Shown: positions 27,530 through 36,097 of the stretch, piece after piece
Layout of the letters: the number at the start of each line of letters is the position of its first letter
How positions within the stretch are numbered: position 1 is the stretch's first letter
Assembly (NCBI RefSeq): GCF_021290925.1
Contig: NZ_JAJSLX010000005.1
Coordinates: 248,001 to 312,000 of the forward strand
DNA length: 64,000 bases
Direction of reading: 5' to 3'
Origin: Sessilibacter corallicola
Lineage (GTDB): Bacteria; Pseudomonadota; Gammaproteobacteria; Pseudomonadales; Cellvibrionaceae
Translations under genes and position numbers: made by a program
Notes under the pieces: generated by a model
What the model was told of the DNA's origin: nothing
The model's database searches: none
The model's input: only the letters and a program-made list of their open reading frames with translations

Positions 27530-28045
27530 ATGACCGTAGAAAAATTGATTATCAGAGATGAAACCAGTGAGGATATTAGTGCCATCACTGAGGTGACGAT
27601 TGCAGCGTTTGCCACACTGGAAATCAGCCGTCAAACAGAACATTTTATTGTTAATGCTCTGCGAACACGTCAAGTATTGGCGTTATCGCTGGTCGCAGAG
27701 TTGGACGGTCGGGTGGTTGGGCATATTGCATTTTCACCCGTCAGTATTTCCGACGGTAGCGAAAACTGGTATGGATTGGGGCCGGTTTCGGTATTACCGG
27801 AGTATCAACAACAAGGTATTGGTAAGGCGTTGATACAAGCAGGATTGGATCGATTAAAAGCGTTGAATGCTAAGGGATGTTGTTTGGTTGGCCATCCTGA
27901 GTATTACAAAAAAGTCGGATTTAAAAATGTATCCGGTTTTATTTTTGAAGGTGTTCCAGAGGCAGCATTTTTTGCCTTGTCTTTCGACGGGCAGTATCCG
28001 CAAGGTTGTGTGACCTTTCACGAAGCGTTTCAAGCAACCTGTTAG
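27530..28045 (+). CDS. GNAT-family N-acetyltransferase (YhbS-like)
   Basis: The 171-residue protein has the full GNAT core: VGHIAFSPVSISDGSENWYGLGPVSVLPEYQQQGIGKALIQAGLDRLKALNAKGCCLVGHPEYYKKVGF. It has the Q-Q-G-I-G-K-A acetyl-CoA pyrophosphate loop and the YYKKVGF beta-bulge. This matches YhbS-type acetyltransferases. The acceptor is unknown. It lies about 100 bases after another GNAT gene in the same direction and is followed by a strong hairpin terminator. Confidence 0.92.
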   Translation: MTVEKLIIRDETSEDISAITEVTIAAFATLEISRQTEHFIVNALRTRQVLALSLVAELDGRVVGHIAFSPVSISDGSENWYGLGPVSVLPEYQQQGIGKALIQAGLDRLKALNAKGCCLVGHPEYYKKVGFKNVSGFIFEGVPEAAFFALSFDGQYPQGCVTFHEAFQATC

Positions 28046-28094
28046 CTTTTAGCGTTAATCAGGATGACTTAAAAAAAGAGAAAATTAAATAAAA

Positions 28095-28116
28095 AGAGAG
28101 CCAATCACGGCTCTCT
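28095..28116. terminator. Bidirectional terminator
   Basis: AGAGAGCC-AATCAC-GGCTCTCT is a perfect 8-bp stem with a T-rich right flank and A-rich left flank, between convergent genes. Confidence 0.8.
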
Positions 28117-28144
28117 AATATTGTTATTTTTTAGCGATATAAAA

Positions 28145-31100
28145 TTATCCCACCTGTAATTGAGCCGCTAGGGCTTTGGCTTTAACAAAGTCGGTTTTAC
28201 CCGATCCCAGTTTAGGCAGTTGATCTACCTTAAACCACGATTGCGGAATCGATAGACTGTTTAAGCCGTTTTCCTTGAGTTGGTTCTTAATATCATTGGT
28301 ATCCAACTCTTGGTTGTGTAGCACAATCAATTTTTCGCCTTTTTTCTCATCCGGCAAGCTGGTTAGAATCGCTTCTGAATCGGCGTCATCAATGACTTTC
28401 GCAATGGCATTTTCTACTGCACCAAGACTCACCATTTCGCCGCCCAGTTTCGCAAAACGAGAATAACGATCAACAATATAAAGATAGCCGTCTTCGTCCA
28501 AATAACCTTTGTCCCCGGTAATGTACCAGCGTGCATCGCCGATTTCGGTTAATACAGATTCAGTTTTTTCCGGCATATTCAGGTAACCGTGCATCACTTG
28601 TGGACCGCCGATTAAAATCATACCGGCTTCTCCGGTGGGAATATCCTCAAGAGTTTCTGGATCGACAATTTTGCAGCTGGTTCCTGGCAGTGGCATGCCA
28701 ACAGAACCCACCTTTTGTCCACGTTGTACGGTAAAGCTAGAAGCATCAAGTTTGTCGGGAAGATTAACGGCTGCTACCGGTGTGGTTTCGGTTGCGCCGT
28801 AGCCTTCAAAAATCGGTTTATTGAATTTTTGGGCGAAGGCATCGCGTACGTCTGAATGCAGTTTTTCCGCACCAGACACGACAATGCGCAAGCTGTCCAG
28901 CATTAACGGTTCAACTTTACTGTTTCGGCAATACAGGCGTAAGAAGGTAGAGGTACCACACATAATTGTCGCTCGGTAGCGGGCGATTGCCTTTGAACAA
29001 CCCAGCGCATCGGTTGGATCGGCGTGGCAGATCATTGGGCAGCCTTCTAACAGTGGCAAAAATTGGGTTACCGTTAAACCGAACGCATGGAACAACGGCA
29101 GATTTGCCATAATTGCGTCGTCGTCTTCCATATTAAGTACGTCTGCAATTTGCTTAACGTTCGCTAATATATTTTTGTGGCTAATTTGAACACCTTTGGG
29201 TGTGCCTTCACTGCCGCTGGAAAATAAAATGGCGGCGGTATTATTGGGTTTTTGTTGCTTACGACAAACTAGGCGTTTAATGATTGACGTTGGACATAAA
29301 ATACTAATTGCCAAGGTAGAAAGTTTTTCGAAAGTCGTAATTTCTTTACTGGTTTCATCCAAATTAATTAGATTTACCGTTGAGAAATCCAAAACAATAC
29401 CACGCCCTTCTAGCTTTGATAAAAAGCGTTGTGAGGTAAATACGGTGTCTATGTCTGCTTGTTGCAGCGCCGCTGCTATGGCTTCCGGGCTGGCTGTGTA
29501 ATTTAAATTTACAATGGTTTTGCCCGCAAGCAGTGTTGCCATATTCAACAGGGCACCGCCGGCACTGGTTGGCAAGAGTATACCTACGTTTTGCTTTTTA
29601 CACAGTGCGCGCACGCGACGGGCTAAAATAATAGACGAGGTTAAAGCGCGATATCCCGATAAGGTCACGTTTAATGTGTTGTCAATAATAGCTGGTTTAA
29701 AACCGGTTTGCTTAGCGCTTTGAATCCAGAGTTTATTAATGGTGGGTAAATCTTCAACGTAGGTTTGCCACGATTGAATACTGATGTCGAATACTTTTCG
29801 TTTTACTACATCAGCGGTGATGTCTTTGCGGCAAGGTTCTCCAAAAGCGATAATAACGTCGCGTGTTAACATCGAGCTGGTTGACGATTTTAAGCGAGAC
29901 GATGATCGAGAAAATTGGCTGCCCCACAATCCGCGCATGTAAAACGGTATAACAACAACGTCATCGTTGGCGTTTTCGCAGGCTTTTTCAAAGCCTTTTC
30001 TGAATTCCGCGAGGTGACCGTTGCGGCTGATGGTGCCCTCTGGGAATAAACACACGACTTCACCGTTGTTTAAATACTCCGATACTTTCTCCAGCGCTTT
30101 TCGGCTGCGTGGTCCTTGTTCAATTGGGATACAACCAAAGAGATCAAAAAACCATCTGAGTAATTTTTTCTCGTAAATGTTTCGAATCATCACGAAACGA
30201 ACGGGGCGCGGACTGGCGATTTGGACGATGGCCCAATCAATCCAGCTGATGTGATTGCCCAGCATCAATACACCGCCTTTGGCTGGGATATTTTTCATGC
30301 CTTGGACATTAACTTTGTAGCGGCGGGAAACAATAAGAGTGAGTAAAAAACGGGTCAAACTTTGTGGTAATTCGTAAATCACGTAAATACAACCAATAAC
30401 AGCAACAACTGCGATCAATTGTAACAGCGCAGAACTCTGCCAGCCAAAATATGCAAACAGGGCCGACAACACCAAGAAACTGAACATGGCGATATTTTGT
30501 ACCCAGTTATTGGCGGCCAAGGTTTTACCAAGTGCATTTTCTTTGGCGTAGAATTGTATTAATGCGTTGAGTGGTACAATAAAAATACCACCGGAAAAGC
30601 CGATAAATAAAAAGCATAAGGCAAAAGCCAACGGGCTTTCTAAAAAAGTAAGAAACGCAAGTCCGATGGAAATACCTAGAGCCCCAAAAGGCAGTAATCC
30701 AGTTTCGATGTAATTTCTGGATATTTTACCCGCGACACCTGAACCAAGCGCTATTCCTAAGCCTGAACAAGCCAAAATACCTTGTACTAATATCGTATTG
30801 TCGTTTTGAGAAAAATCCTTAAAGAACGCCGGAAATGCAGCAAGCATCACTTGCCCAACGGCCCAGAAAATTGCCAAACCTAAAACCGATAAACCAATGA
30901 TTCTGTTTTCCGTCAGTGGTTTTAAATCTTCTTTAAATAGTTTGCCTTTGAAATACTCGGTAGTTGAAAATTGAGCGGAAGTGTCGGCGATGTTCGGCGG
31001 AGGTAATCGGTAGGTCAAAATCAGTTCTACTAAGGCACTCGCCATTAATAGGAAACCAATCGGGGCAATGGCTGTGACAATTTCGGCTTCGTTGTTGACT

Positions 31101-31612
31101 TGGTTTGACGCTGAATAGCCCCATTCAAAGAAAATCGAGTAGGTAAAAATACCGGCTAATATCGCAATGATGGATAACGCGGCGACCACCCCGTTGGCTT
31201 CACCCAAACGTTCTTTACCAAATAATTCTTTGATGTAGCCCATTTTAGCGGGGGAATAAATCGCCGATTGCGCGGCCAATAAAAAGGTCATGGCAAAGGC
31301 GAGCCAAAACCAACCCAGATAATAAAACACCGTGATTAATATTGTGAGTCCAAAGGCGGCCCAGGCTGACATTCGCATGACCGATGTTTTTCTGAATCGG
31401 TCGGATAAAAACCCTGCTGGGCTCATCAATAAAATAAAGGGCAGTAAGATAAGAGCGTTAACGATGGCTGTGAGAATCACTTGCTCCGGGCCATCGTAGA
31501 GTTTGTAAACCGTATTCTGAATAACGATTTTGTGGCCCAAATCGACAAATGCGTTGAGAAACACCGCAATAAAAAACGGGATTGCTCCCTGAAAATTGCG
31601 CAGTTTGATCAT
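28145..31612 (-). CDS. aas: LplT-Aas fusion: MFS lysophospholipid flippase + acyltransferase + acyl-ACP synthetase
   Basis: The 1155-residue protein joins three domains. Residues about 1-410 form an MFS transporter of the LplT type (SPAGFLSDRFRKTSVMR). Residues about 420-610 are a PlsC-type acyltransferase with HX4D at His454-Asp459 (GNHISWIDW) and the FPEGTISRNGHL loop. Residues about 640-1150 are an AMP-binding acyl-activating domain with the phosphate loop SSGSEGTPKG near 795 and GYGATETTP. In E. coli LplT and Aas are separate neighbours; here they are one polypeptide. Together they would import 2-acyl-lysophospholipids and reacylate them at the inner membrane. The fusion form is known in other proteobacteria. 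Confidence 0.93.
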   Translation of the reverse strand: MIKLRNFQGAIPFFIAVFLNAFVDLGHKIVIQNTVYKLYDGPEQVILTAIVNALILLPFILLMSPAGFLSDRFRKTSVMRMSAWAAFGLTILITVFYYLGWFWLAFAMTFLLAAQSAIYSPAKMGYIKELFGKERLGEANGVVAALSIIAILAGIFTYSIFFEWGYSASNQVNNEAEIVTAIAPIGFLLMASALVELILTYRLPPPNIADTSAQFSTTEYFKGKLFKEDLKPLTENRIIGLSVLGLAIFWAVGQVMLAAFPAFFKDFSQNDNTILVQGILACSGLGIALGSGVAGKISRNYIETGLLPFGALGISIGLAFLTFLESPLAFALCFLFIGFSGGIFIVPLNALIQFYAKENALGKTLAANNWVQNIAMFSFLVLSALFAYFGWQSSALLQLIAVVAVIGCIYVIYELPQSLTRFLLTLIVSRRYKVNVQGMKNIPAKGGVLMLGNHISWIDWAIVQIASPRPVRFVMIRNIYEKKLLRWFFDLFGCIPIEQGPRSRKALEKVSEYLNNGEVVCLFPEGTISRNGHLAEFRKGFEKACENANDDVVVIPFYMRGLWGSQFSRSSSRLKSSTSSMLTRDVIIAFGEPCRKDITADVVKRKVFDISIQSWQTYVEDLPTINKLWIQSAKQTGFKPAIIDNTLNVTLSGYRALTSSIILARRVRALCKKQNVGILLPTSAGGALLNMATLLAGKTIVNLNYTASPEAIAAALQQADIDTVFTSQRFLSKLEGRGIVLDFSTVNLINLDETSKEITTFEKLSTLAISILCPTSIIKRLVCRKQQKPNNTAAILFSSGSEGTPKGVQISHKNILANVKQIADVLNMEDDDAIMANLPLFHAFGLTVTQFLPLLEGCPMICHADPTDALGCSKAIARYRATIMCGTSTFLRLYCRNSKVEPLMLDSLRIVVSGAEKLHSDVRDAFAQKFNKPIFEGYGATETTPVAAVNLPDKLDASSFTVQRGQKVGSVGMPLPGTSCKIVDPETLEDIPTGEAGMILIGGPQVMHGYLNMPEKTESVLTEIGDARWYITGDKGYLDEDGYLYIVDRYSRFAKLGGEMVSLGAVENAIAKVIDDADSEAILTSLPDEKKGEKLIVLHNQELDTNDIKNQLKENGLNSLSIPQSWFKVDQLPKLGSGKTDFVKAKALAAQLQVG

Positions 31613-31783
31613 GGCTTGGTTCCTTTAAGCTGAACGGGTTATGGGCATAACTGTAGATCTTCGTAGTGCATTGTGCCACTTAGATCATCATTGTTGTGCT
31701 ATCATCTACTCAAAGTATCAAAATATTAGACTTTTTAAGCCCGAATGATCTCCAAAACAACAGTAACGGTTCTGGAGTCTTCG

Positions 31784-32554
31784 ATGGCTTTCTACAGGTA
31801 CCTAGTTATGGCACAGCTCAATGTCTTGATTGCTGCGTTAAAAAAGCAGCTGAAAGCCTCTGGAATGACCTACGCTGATATCGGCAGCGCTTTGGAGCTG
31901 AGTGAAGCCAGCATCAAGCGAATGTTTGCCCAAGGTCATTTTACCTTAGCGAGAATGGAGTCAATCCTGCAATTAATTGGTTTGGAGTTTACCGACCTAT
32001 TGGATTTAGTTCAGCGAGAGAGTCATCAAATTGAGCAGCTCAATTTAGAGCAAGAAGCGCAGATTGCCGCAGACTTGGAATTACTGGTTATCGCTGTTAG
32101 CGTGATTCACGGATTCAGCTACGATGAGTTAAAAACTTATTACAATCTTTCGGAGCATCAATTAATTCAAAAATTAGCAGCGTTAGATCGACTTAAGTTG
32201 ATTGATTTACTGCCGGGCAATCGAATTAAACTCAAAATTGCGCCGAATTTTCGTTGGCAATCCAACGGCCCCATTCAACAGTTTTTTTTGCAAAAAGTGC
32301 AGCGAGATTTTTTTAATTCCAATTTCGACCAAACTACGGATAAATTGCTGGTGCTCAATGGCTTGTGTTCCTCGGCAACAAACCAAGAAATACAAGACAA
32401 AATGCAAGAGTTCGTGAATAAGATAAGTGAATTAAACAAAGCCGACGGAAAATTACCTTTGGGTGAAAAAAATGGTACTACCTTGGTGGTGGCGTTGCGC
32501 CAGTGGCAGTATGAAACATTCAGTGGATTTGTTCGGGAAGAGTTTAGGAAGTAG
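31784..32554 (+). CDS. Helix-turn-helix (XRE-like) transcriptional regulator
   Basis: The 256-residue protein has an N-terminal HTH: LKKQLKASGMTYADIGSALELSEASIKRMFAQ, followed by FTLARMESILQLIGLEFTDLLDLV. The C-terminal part (about 75-255) has no recognised motif but a possible winged-helix-like stretch (LIQKLAALDRLKLIDLLPGNRIKLK). The start at ATG 31784 has GGAG six bases before; an ATG at 31745 gives a longer frame without support, and one at 31808 is also possible. It is divergent from the fused aas gene and may regulate it, an inference from position only. Confidence 0.8.
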   Translation: MAFYRYLVMAQLNVLIAALKKQLKASGMTYADIGSALELSEASIKRMFAQGHFTLARMESILQLIGLEFTDLLDLVQRESHQIEQLNLEQEAQIAADLELLVIAVSVIHGFSYDELKTYYNLSEHQLIQKLAALDRLKLIDLLPGNRIKLKIAPNFRWQSNGPIQQFFLQKVQRDFFNSNFDQTTDKLLVLNGLCSSATNQEIQDKMQEFVNKISELNKADGKLPLGEKNGTTLVVALRQWQYETFSGFVREEFRK

Positions 32555-32574
32555 TTAGTTACGTAAGTGACTAT

Positions 32575-32604
32575 TAATTAATAGTGAGCTAATTAATAGT
32601 GAGC
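32575..32604. repeat. 15-bp perfect tandem duplication
   Basis: TAATTAATAGTGAGC occurs twice head-to-tail (32575-32589 and 32590-32604), 20 bases after a stop codon. The first copy overlaps a 14-bp palindrome, CTATTAATTAATAG (32571-32584). Confidence 0.9.
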
Positions 32605-32636
32605 GTTCTTAATTTTCTATATGAATATATAGGAAT

Positions 32637-32711
32637 TGCCTAGGTTCCTGGTTTTGCAAATTCACGATCCATTCTGGAAGCGTCTTGCGATTAGCAAACA
32701 GAACCTAGGCA
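32637..32711. repeat. 75-base inverted-repeat element
   Basis: TGCCTAGGTTC (32637-32647) and GAACCTAGGCA (32701-32711) are perfect 11-bp inverted arms. Inner segments GTTTTGC and GCAAAC extend the pairing imperfectly. The loop of about 35 bases has no evident feature. It could be a structured RNA, a MITE-like remnant or a terminator-type hairpin. Confidence 0.6.
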
Positions 32712-32749
32712 GATTTGGTTTTATTCAGATTTGGTTTTATTCAGATTTG
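32710..32749. repeat. 16-bp tandem repeat, two and a half copies, at a gene 3' end
   Basis: CAGATTTGGTTTTATT repeats at 32710-32725 and 32726-32741, followed by a partial copy CAGATTTG at 32742-32749. It spans the stop codon of the lipoprotein gene, so copy number determines its C-terminus. Confidence 0.88.
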
Positions 32750-33249
32750 TTGGCATCCAATTCTGAGGGTAATTGAATTGATGGGTTAAATGAGCCATCT
32801 ACTTTGTCATCGAGAGAACGTTTATATGCGCATTTAAGGCATGGATCTCGTAGTTTAATTTGAGATTTAGCCTCTTCTAATGTGAGTTTAGAGGTTTCGC
32901 ATAATACACTTCCAGCAGATACTTGCGCGTATCTGTTTTCTCCGTGAGCTAATGGAATACCGTTGGCTACGGTCACTGTAGTTTCACTGTCGAGAAGCTT
33001 TCGAAACTCTTGATAATGAACAATTGAATACTTTTGTTCTTTGCACAATTCAAATGCTCTTTTTTTCCAATATTTTTTAACTTGGCTTTTCGAACCTCTG
33101 CCTATGTAACGAATATAATAAAATTCATCTCCTTTGACATTATCTGTATAACCCAATCCATCGTTGGCAGATTGCGGTTGATAGGGCTCAGCGACACAGG
33201 CTGACAAACCAATAATTAATAAAATGAGAGAAAGCTTTGTAATTTTCAT
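32737..33249 (-). CDS. Small lipoprotein of the CC0125/CC1285-like type
   Basis: The 170-residue protein has a lipoprotein signal with lipobox LSAC (Cys18). The GYTDNVKGDEFYYIRYIGRGSKSQVKKYWKKRAFELC segment resembles the CC0125/CC1285 family of short lipoproteins, as I recall it, with residues after 120 adding a Cys pair (DPCLKCAY). Function unknown. The final residues lie in a 16-bp tandem repeat. The gene appears monocistronic, with a terminator-like element about 200 bases beyond its start on the other side. Confidence 0.78.
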   Translation of the reverse strand: MKITKLSLILLIIGLSACVAEPYQPQSANDGLGYTDNVKGDEFYYIRYIGRGSKSQVKKYWKKRAFELCKEQKYSIVHYQEFRKLLDSETTVTVANGIPLAHGENRYAQVSAGSVLCETSKLTLEEAKSQIKLRDPCLKCAYKRSLDDKVDGSFNPSIQLPSELDANKSE

Positions 33250-33552
33250 AGAATTTGATGTTTTTAATCACGGTTAATGTTCGTCATTGTAACAATCATT
33301 ATTCAGTTTGTCTTAATTGGGAAATAACGGCGAGAAAATTGTGTTTGATATTCGGTGAATTGATAAAAAACTTGTAATTGGCGTGGAAAATAATGTTCGA
33401 GATTCTCAAGAAATCTATTGCATTAATGTTCTTGAGTTGTTGCGAAGAAAATAAAACAAGGAATTTTTACGATCGTAGAAATTCCTTGTATCGTTTCAAT
33501 CGTTGAATTGTCTTATTGTTCTCTCAGTTATTTCTAAAAAATTCTGATTGAT
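33250..33552. other. Gene-free gap with a hairpin terminator
   Basis: About 300 AT-rich bases. They hold the terminator-like hairpin at 33456-33489 and nothing else that I can support. Confidence 0.6.
33456..33489. terminator. Terminator-like hairpin after the HAD gene
   Basis: ACAAGGAATTT and AAATTCCTTGT form a perfect 11-bp stem around a 12-base loop that itself contains the palindrome ACGATCGT. It lies about 65 bases after the HAD gene's stop (minus strand). The T tract is weak. Confidence 0.55.
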
Positions 33553-34203
33553 TTATACACTCAACAACCCTGGCAGTTCTCTCATGTCGGTAAAGCAAAC
33601 ACTTGCACCGGCCTGTTTTTGTTCTTCTTCATTCATTGTCGCTGCGTAGGCAAACACGGTCATACCTGCGGCAACACCTGCGCGAATACCAATTGGTGAA
33701 TCTTCAATTACGGCACATTTTTCTGGATTGACCCCAAGCGTTTCTGCGGCGAGTAAATAAATATCGGGCGCCGGTTTGGGGGCTTCGACGTGATCAATGC
33801 AAATGTAAGCTTGGAAGTGCTTGGTTAAATCCGCTTTGTGCAATTTAAAATCCAAGCTTTCGCTGAAAGAGTTTGTGCCAACCGCTTTTGGCAGATTAAT
33901 ACGCAATAAGGTTTCTTCGATAAATGGCACTCTTTCGAGTTCGGTTGCCATCAATTGCTGTCCGCGCACGGCCATATCATTGCGAAAGTGGTCGGGTAGA
34001 GGGTGGCCGAGTAATTCCACGGCTTTAGTAATGTTATCTGGCAGAGATTTACCAGAGAAATAAGACATCATTTCTTCGTCGGTGAGCACTAACCCAATTT
34101 CAGAAAGCATGGTTTGCCAGAGTTTATTGATCATATGCTCGGTATCGACAAGTACACCGTCGCAATCAAAAATAACGGCATCAAACTGTGTTTCTGGGTT
34201 CAT
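33553..34203 (-). CDS. HAD-superfamily phosphatase, beta-phosphoglucomutase-like
   Basis: The 216-residue protein has the subclass IA HAD pattern: DAVIFDCDGVLVDTEH (catalytic DxD), a helical cap (about 20-85), the Lys-containing EAPKPAPDIYLLAAETLG and the acidic VIEDSPIGIRAGVAAGM loop. These features match sugar-phosphate phosphatases and beta-phosphoglucomutase-like enzymes, but the exact substrate cannot be read from the sequence. It begins close to an unlinked gene and seems monocistronic. Confidence 0.9.
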   Translation of the reverse strand: MNPETQFDAVIFDCDGVLVDTEHMINKLWQTMLSEIGLVLTDEEMMSYFSGKSLPDNITKAVELLGHPLPDHFRNDMAVRGQQLMATELERVPFIEETLLRINLPKAVGTNSFSESLDFKLHKADLTKHFQAYICIDHVEAPKPAPDIYLLAAETLGVNPEKCAVIEDSPIGIRAGVAAGMTVFAYAATMNEEEQKQAGASVCFTDMRELPGLLSV

Positions 34204-34393
34204 AGAGTTGCCCTTGGTCCGCGGTAAATGGGTCTTGATAAACCTAAGTAGTAACCGATAAATGTGTCGGTTTATACGTCTGTATTAAAATTTTTGTAGG
34301 GGGAGTGTAGAGGAGTCATTCTTGCCCGTAAACGTGTAATACGCGTTCTTATTTTTCGCGACTTATCCACAGGCAAGTATGTTGGGCATGTGT

Positions 34394-34951
34394 TTATGCT
34401 TTGCAGCCTTCGCTGGTGCAGCCATCAGTGTCAGATTCAGAGCCGGTAGTGGATAAGTCTTGATGATCAGGGCCGGATTCGGTCAGCAGTCGGCCAATGT
34501 AGCTGCCAATTTGCATATCGGTGAGTTGTCCAAAGCGTTGGAAACGCAGGCTGCCTGCTTTATCAATCAGAATGACGGTGGGAGTGCCACGCATGGCGTA
34601 GTTGCTCATGGTGATGGGGGTGGGGCCAACGTCGGCAGGCTTATCCACAGCGATGGGAAAGTTATAACCGTATTCGCTGACAAAGGTTTTCAGGGCTGGA
34701 ACCGTCATAACGTCGTGGTGTTCGAACACGCTGTGTAAACCAATCACTTGCACTTCGTCTTTGGGATAAAGTCTGCTTACTTTCGCAGCTTGAGGTAGTC
34801 CGTGCATAACACAGCCTGGGCACAACATTTGAAACGCGTAGATGACGACGACTTTTCCTACCAGGGAATCCAGTTCGATGGGGTGATCGGTATTCAGCCA
34901 TTCTGTTACTTCTAACGGTTGCGCGCGTCGGGGTTGAGAAGATGGGTTCAT
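34394..34951 (-). CDS. Thioredoxin-fold/peroxiredoxin-like protein with CPGC motif
   Basis: From the ATG at 34951 (MNPSSQPRR) the protein has 185 residues. A longer frame with ATG at 35005 is possible but adds unlike residues. It has a thioredoxin fold with CPGC in FQMLCPGCVMHGLPQA, an RLYPKDEVQVIGLHSVFEHHD helix-strand, and the cis-Pro loop AMRGTPTVILIDKAG. It lacks a signal peptide, so it is probably cytoplasmic. The tail ends in a Cys-containing TDGCTSEGCKA, which may be a second redox or metal site. It is divergent from a Cys-rich MarR regulator. Confidence 0.85.
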   Translation of the reverse strand: MNPSSQPRRAQPLEVTEWLNTDHPIELDSLVGKVVVIYAFQMLCPGCVMHGLPQAAKVSRLYPKDEVQVIGLHSVFEHHDVMTVPALKTFVSEYGYNFPIAVDKPADVGPTPITMSNYAMRGTPTVILIDKAGSLRFQRFGQLTDMQIGSYIGRLLTESGPDHQDLSTTGSESDTDGCTSEGCKA

Positions 34952-35049
34952 AATGGTTGCTCTTATGTTATAGTGGTTTCGACTCAATACAATAAAGCTT
35001 TCCACAGAGCTTATACCATGTCAATAAAGTTTTTAGCCGATACTAAATT

Positions 35050-35613
35050 ATGAGCCTACTCGAAACACAACAATTGTTAGAACGCCTGGCAAATTTACTG
35101 CGCAGTGAACGTCGCGCTGCATTAACGGATTTTGGCTTACAGCCTGTGCAGTTTGAAGTGTTGGATTATTTGTCGCAATGCAATCGCTTCTCAGATACAC
35201 CAATGGCAGTGACTGAATACTTACGCCAAACCAAAGGCACGGTGTCGCAAACACTTAAGGTTTTGGAAAAATATCAGTTAATTGTGAAAGTACCCGATCA
35301 AGACGATAAACGTGTTGTTCATCTGCATCTAACTGAAAATGGAAACCATTTGGTGGATGTACTAAAACCGTCGCCAATTTTTGATTCCCTGAAATCCAGT
35401 GCTAATTCAGGTGAAATTGATGCAATGAATCAGCAGTTGAAAAACTTGTTGGTTAATCTGCAAACTCAAAACGAATTAAAGTCTTTTGGCCAATGCAAAT
35501 ATTGTCGCCACAATCTTAGGAAAGCCGAAGGCGATTTTTTCTGTAATTTAACCCAACAATCGTTGAGCGACAGCGATATTGAATTGATTTGCCGAGAGCA
35601 GGTGGCAAGCTAG
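35050..35613 (+). CDS. MarR-family regulator with a C-terminal four-cysteine cluster
   Basis: The 187-residue protein has a MarR winged helix-turn-helix (TEYLRQTKGTVSQTLKVLEKYQLIVKVPDQDDKRVVHLHLTENG, about 55-98) and dimer helices. The C-terminal tail adds Cys149-x2-Cys152, Cys165 and Cys181 (FGQCKYCRHN...FFCNLT...LICREQ). Four spaced cysteines suggest a zinc or Fe-S site or redox switch, which is an inference. It is divergent from a thiol-redox protein, fitting a redox-responsive pair. The start is the ATG at 35050, with a weak ribosome-binding site. Confidence 0.88.
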   Translation: MSLLETQQLLERLANLLRSERRAALTDFGLQPVQFEVLDYLSQCNRFSDTPMAVTEYLRQTKGTVSQTLKVLEKYQLIVKVPDQDDKRVVHLHLTENGNHLVDVLKPSPIFDSLKSSANSGEIDAMNQQLKNLLVNLQTQNELKSFGQCKYCRHNLRKAEGDFFCNLTQQSLSDSDIELICREQVAS

Positions 35614-35737
35614 GTTATAAAATTGATGTAGACGTAAGAGTATAGACGCAAGGATAAAGGGTATAAGTGCAAGTCGGTCAGTAGAAAAGAAAACGTTGGT
35701 GGGAAATTAAACGGCTGTTTTATACGAGTGTTAAATA

Positions 35738-35768
35738 AAAAAGCCGAGTTAAGCGGACTCGGCTTTTT
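35738..35768. terminator. Strong bidirectional rho-independent terminator
   Basis: AAAAGCCGAGT and ACTCGGCTTTTT form a stem around a TAAGCGG loop, with A and T tracts on both flanks, between the convergent MarR and cytochrome genes. Confidence 0.9.
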
Positions 35769-35791
35769 GGGCTCAGTGCACTTACAACCGC

Positions 35792-36097
35792 TTAAAGGGT
35801 TGAGAAGTAAGCGGCTAAGTCTTCGATATCTTGGTCACTTAGCGGTGCCGCCATTGGTGACATTAATGCCGCGAAACCACCTTTACGCTCACCAGAACGG
35901 AATGCTTTCAATGCGTTGGCAAGGTATTCTTTGTTTTGACCGGCAATGTGTGGGTAACCAGGAATGCTCGCCTTACCAGCAGGTCCATGACATGCGGCGC
36001 AAACACCCGCTTTTGCTTTCCCAGCTTCTGGGTCTCCTGCAGCAACTGCCCCATAACTGAATAATCCAGCAATTAAAGCAACACAAACTTTTTTCAT
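35792..36097 (-). CDS. Periplasmic c-type cytochrome (c553-like)
   Basis: The 101-residue precursor has a signal peptide (about 1-19, ending AVAA) and one heme-binding CAACH motif (in AGVCAACHGPAG). The axial Met is probably in AALMSPMAAPLSDQDIEDLAAYF. This is a small monoheme electron-transfer cytochrome. Such proteins shuttle electrons between membrane complexes. Partner complexes are not in the window. Confidence 0.93.
   Translation of the reverse strand: MKKVCVALIAGLFSYGAVAAGDPEAGKAKAGVCAACHGPAGKASIPGYPHIAGQNKEYLANALKAFRSGERKGGFAALMSPMAAPLSDQDIEDLAAYFSTL

Noticed and set aside
32637-32711. The TGCCTAGGTTC inverted repeat as an integron attC site
   Set aside because: It lacks the RYYYAAC...GTTRRRY end motifs of attC, and no integrase or cassette array is present.
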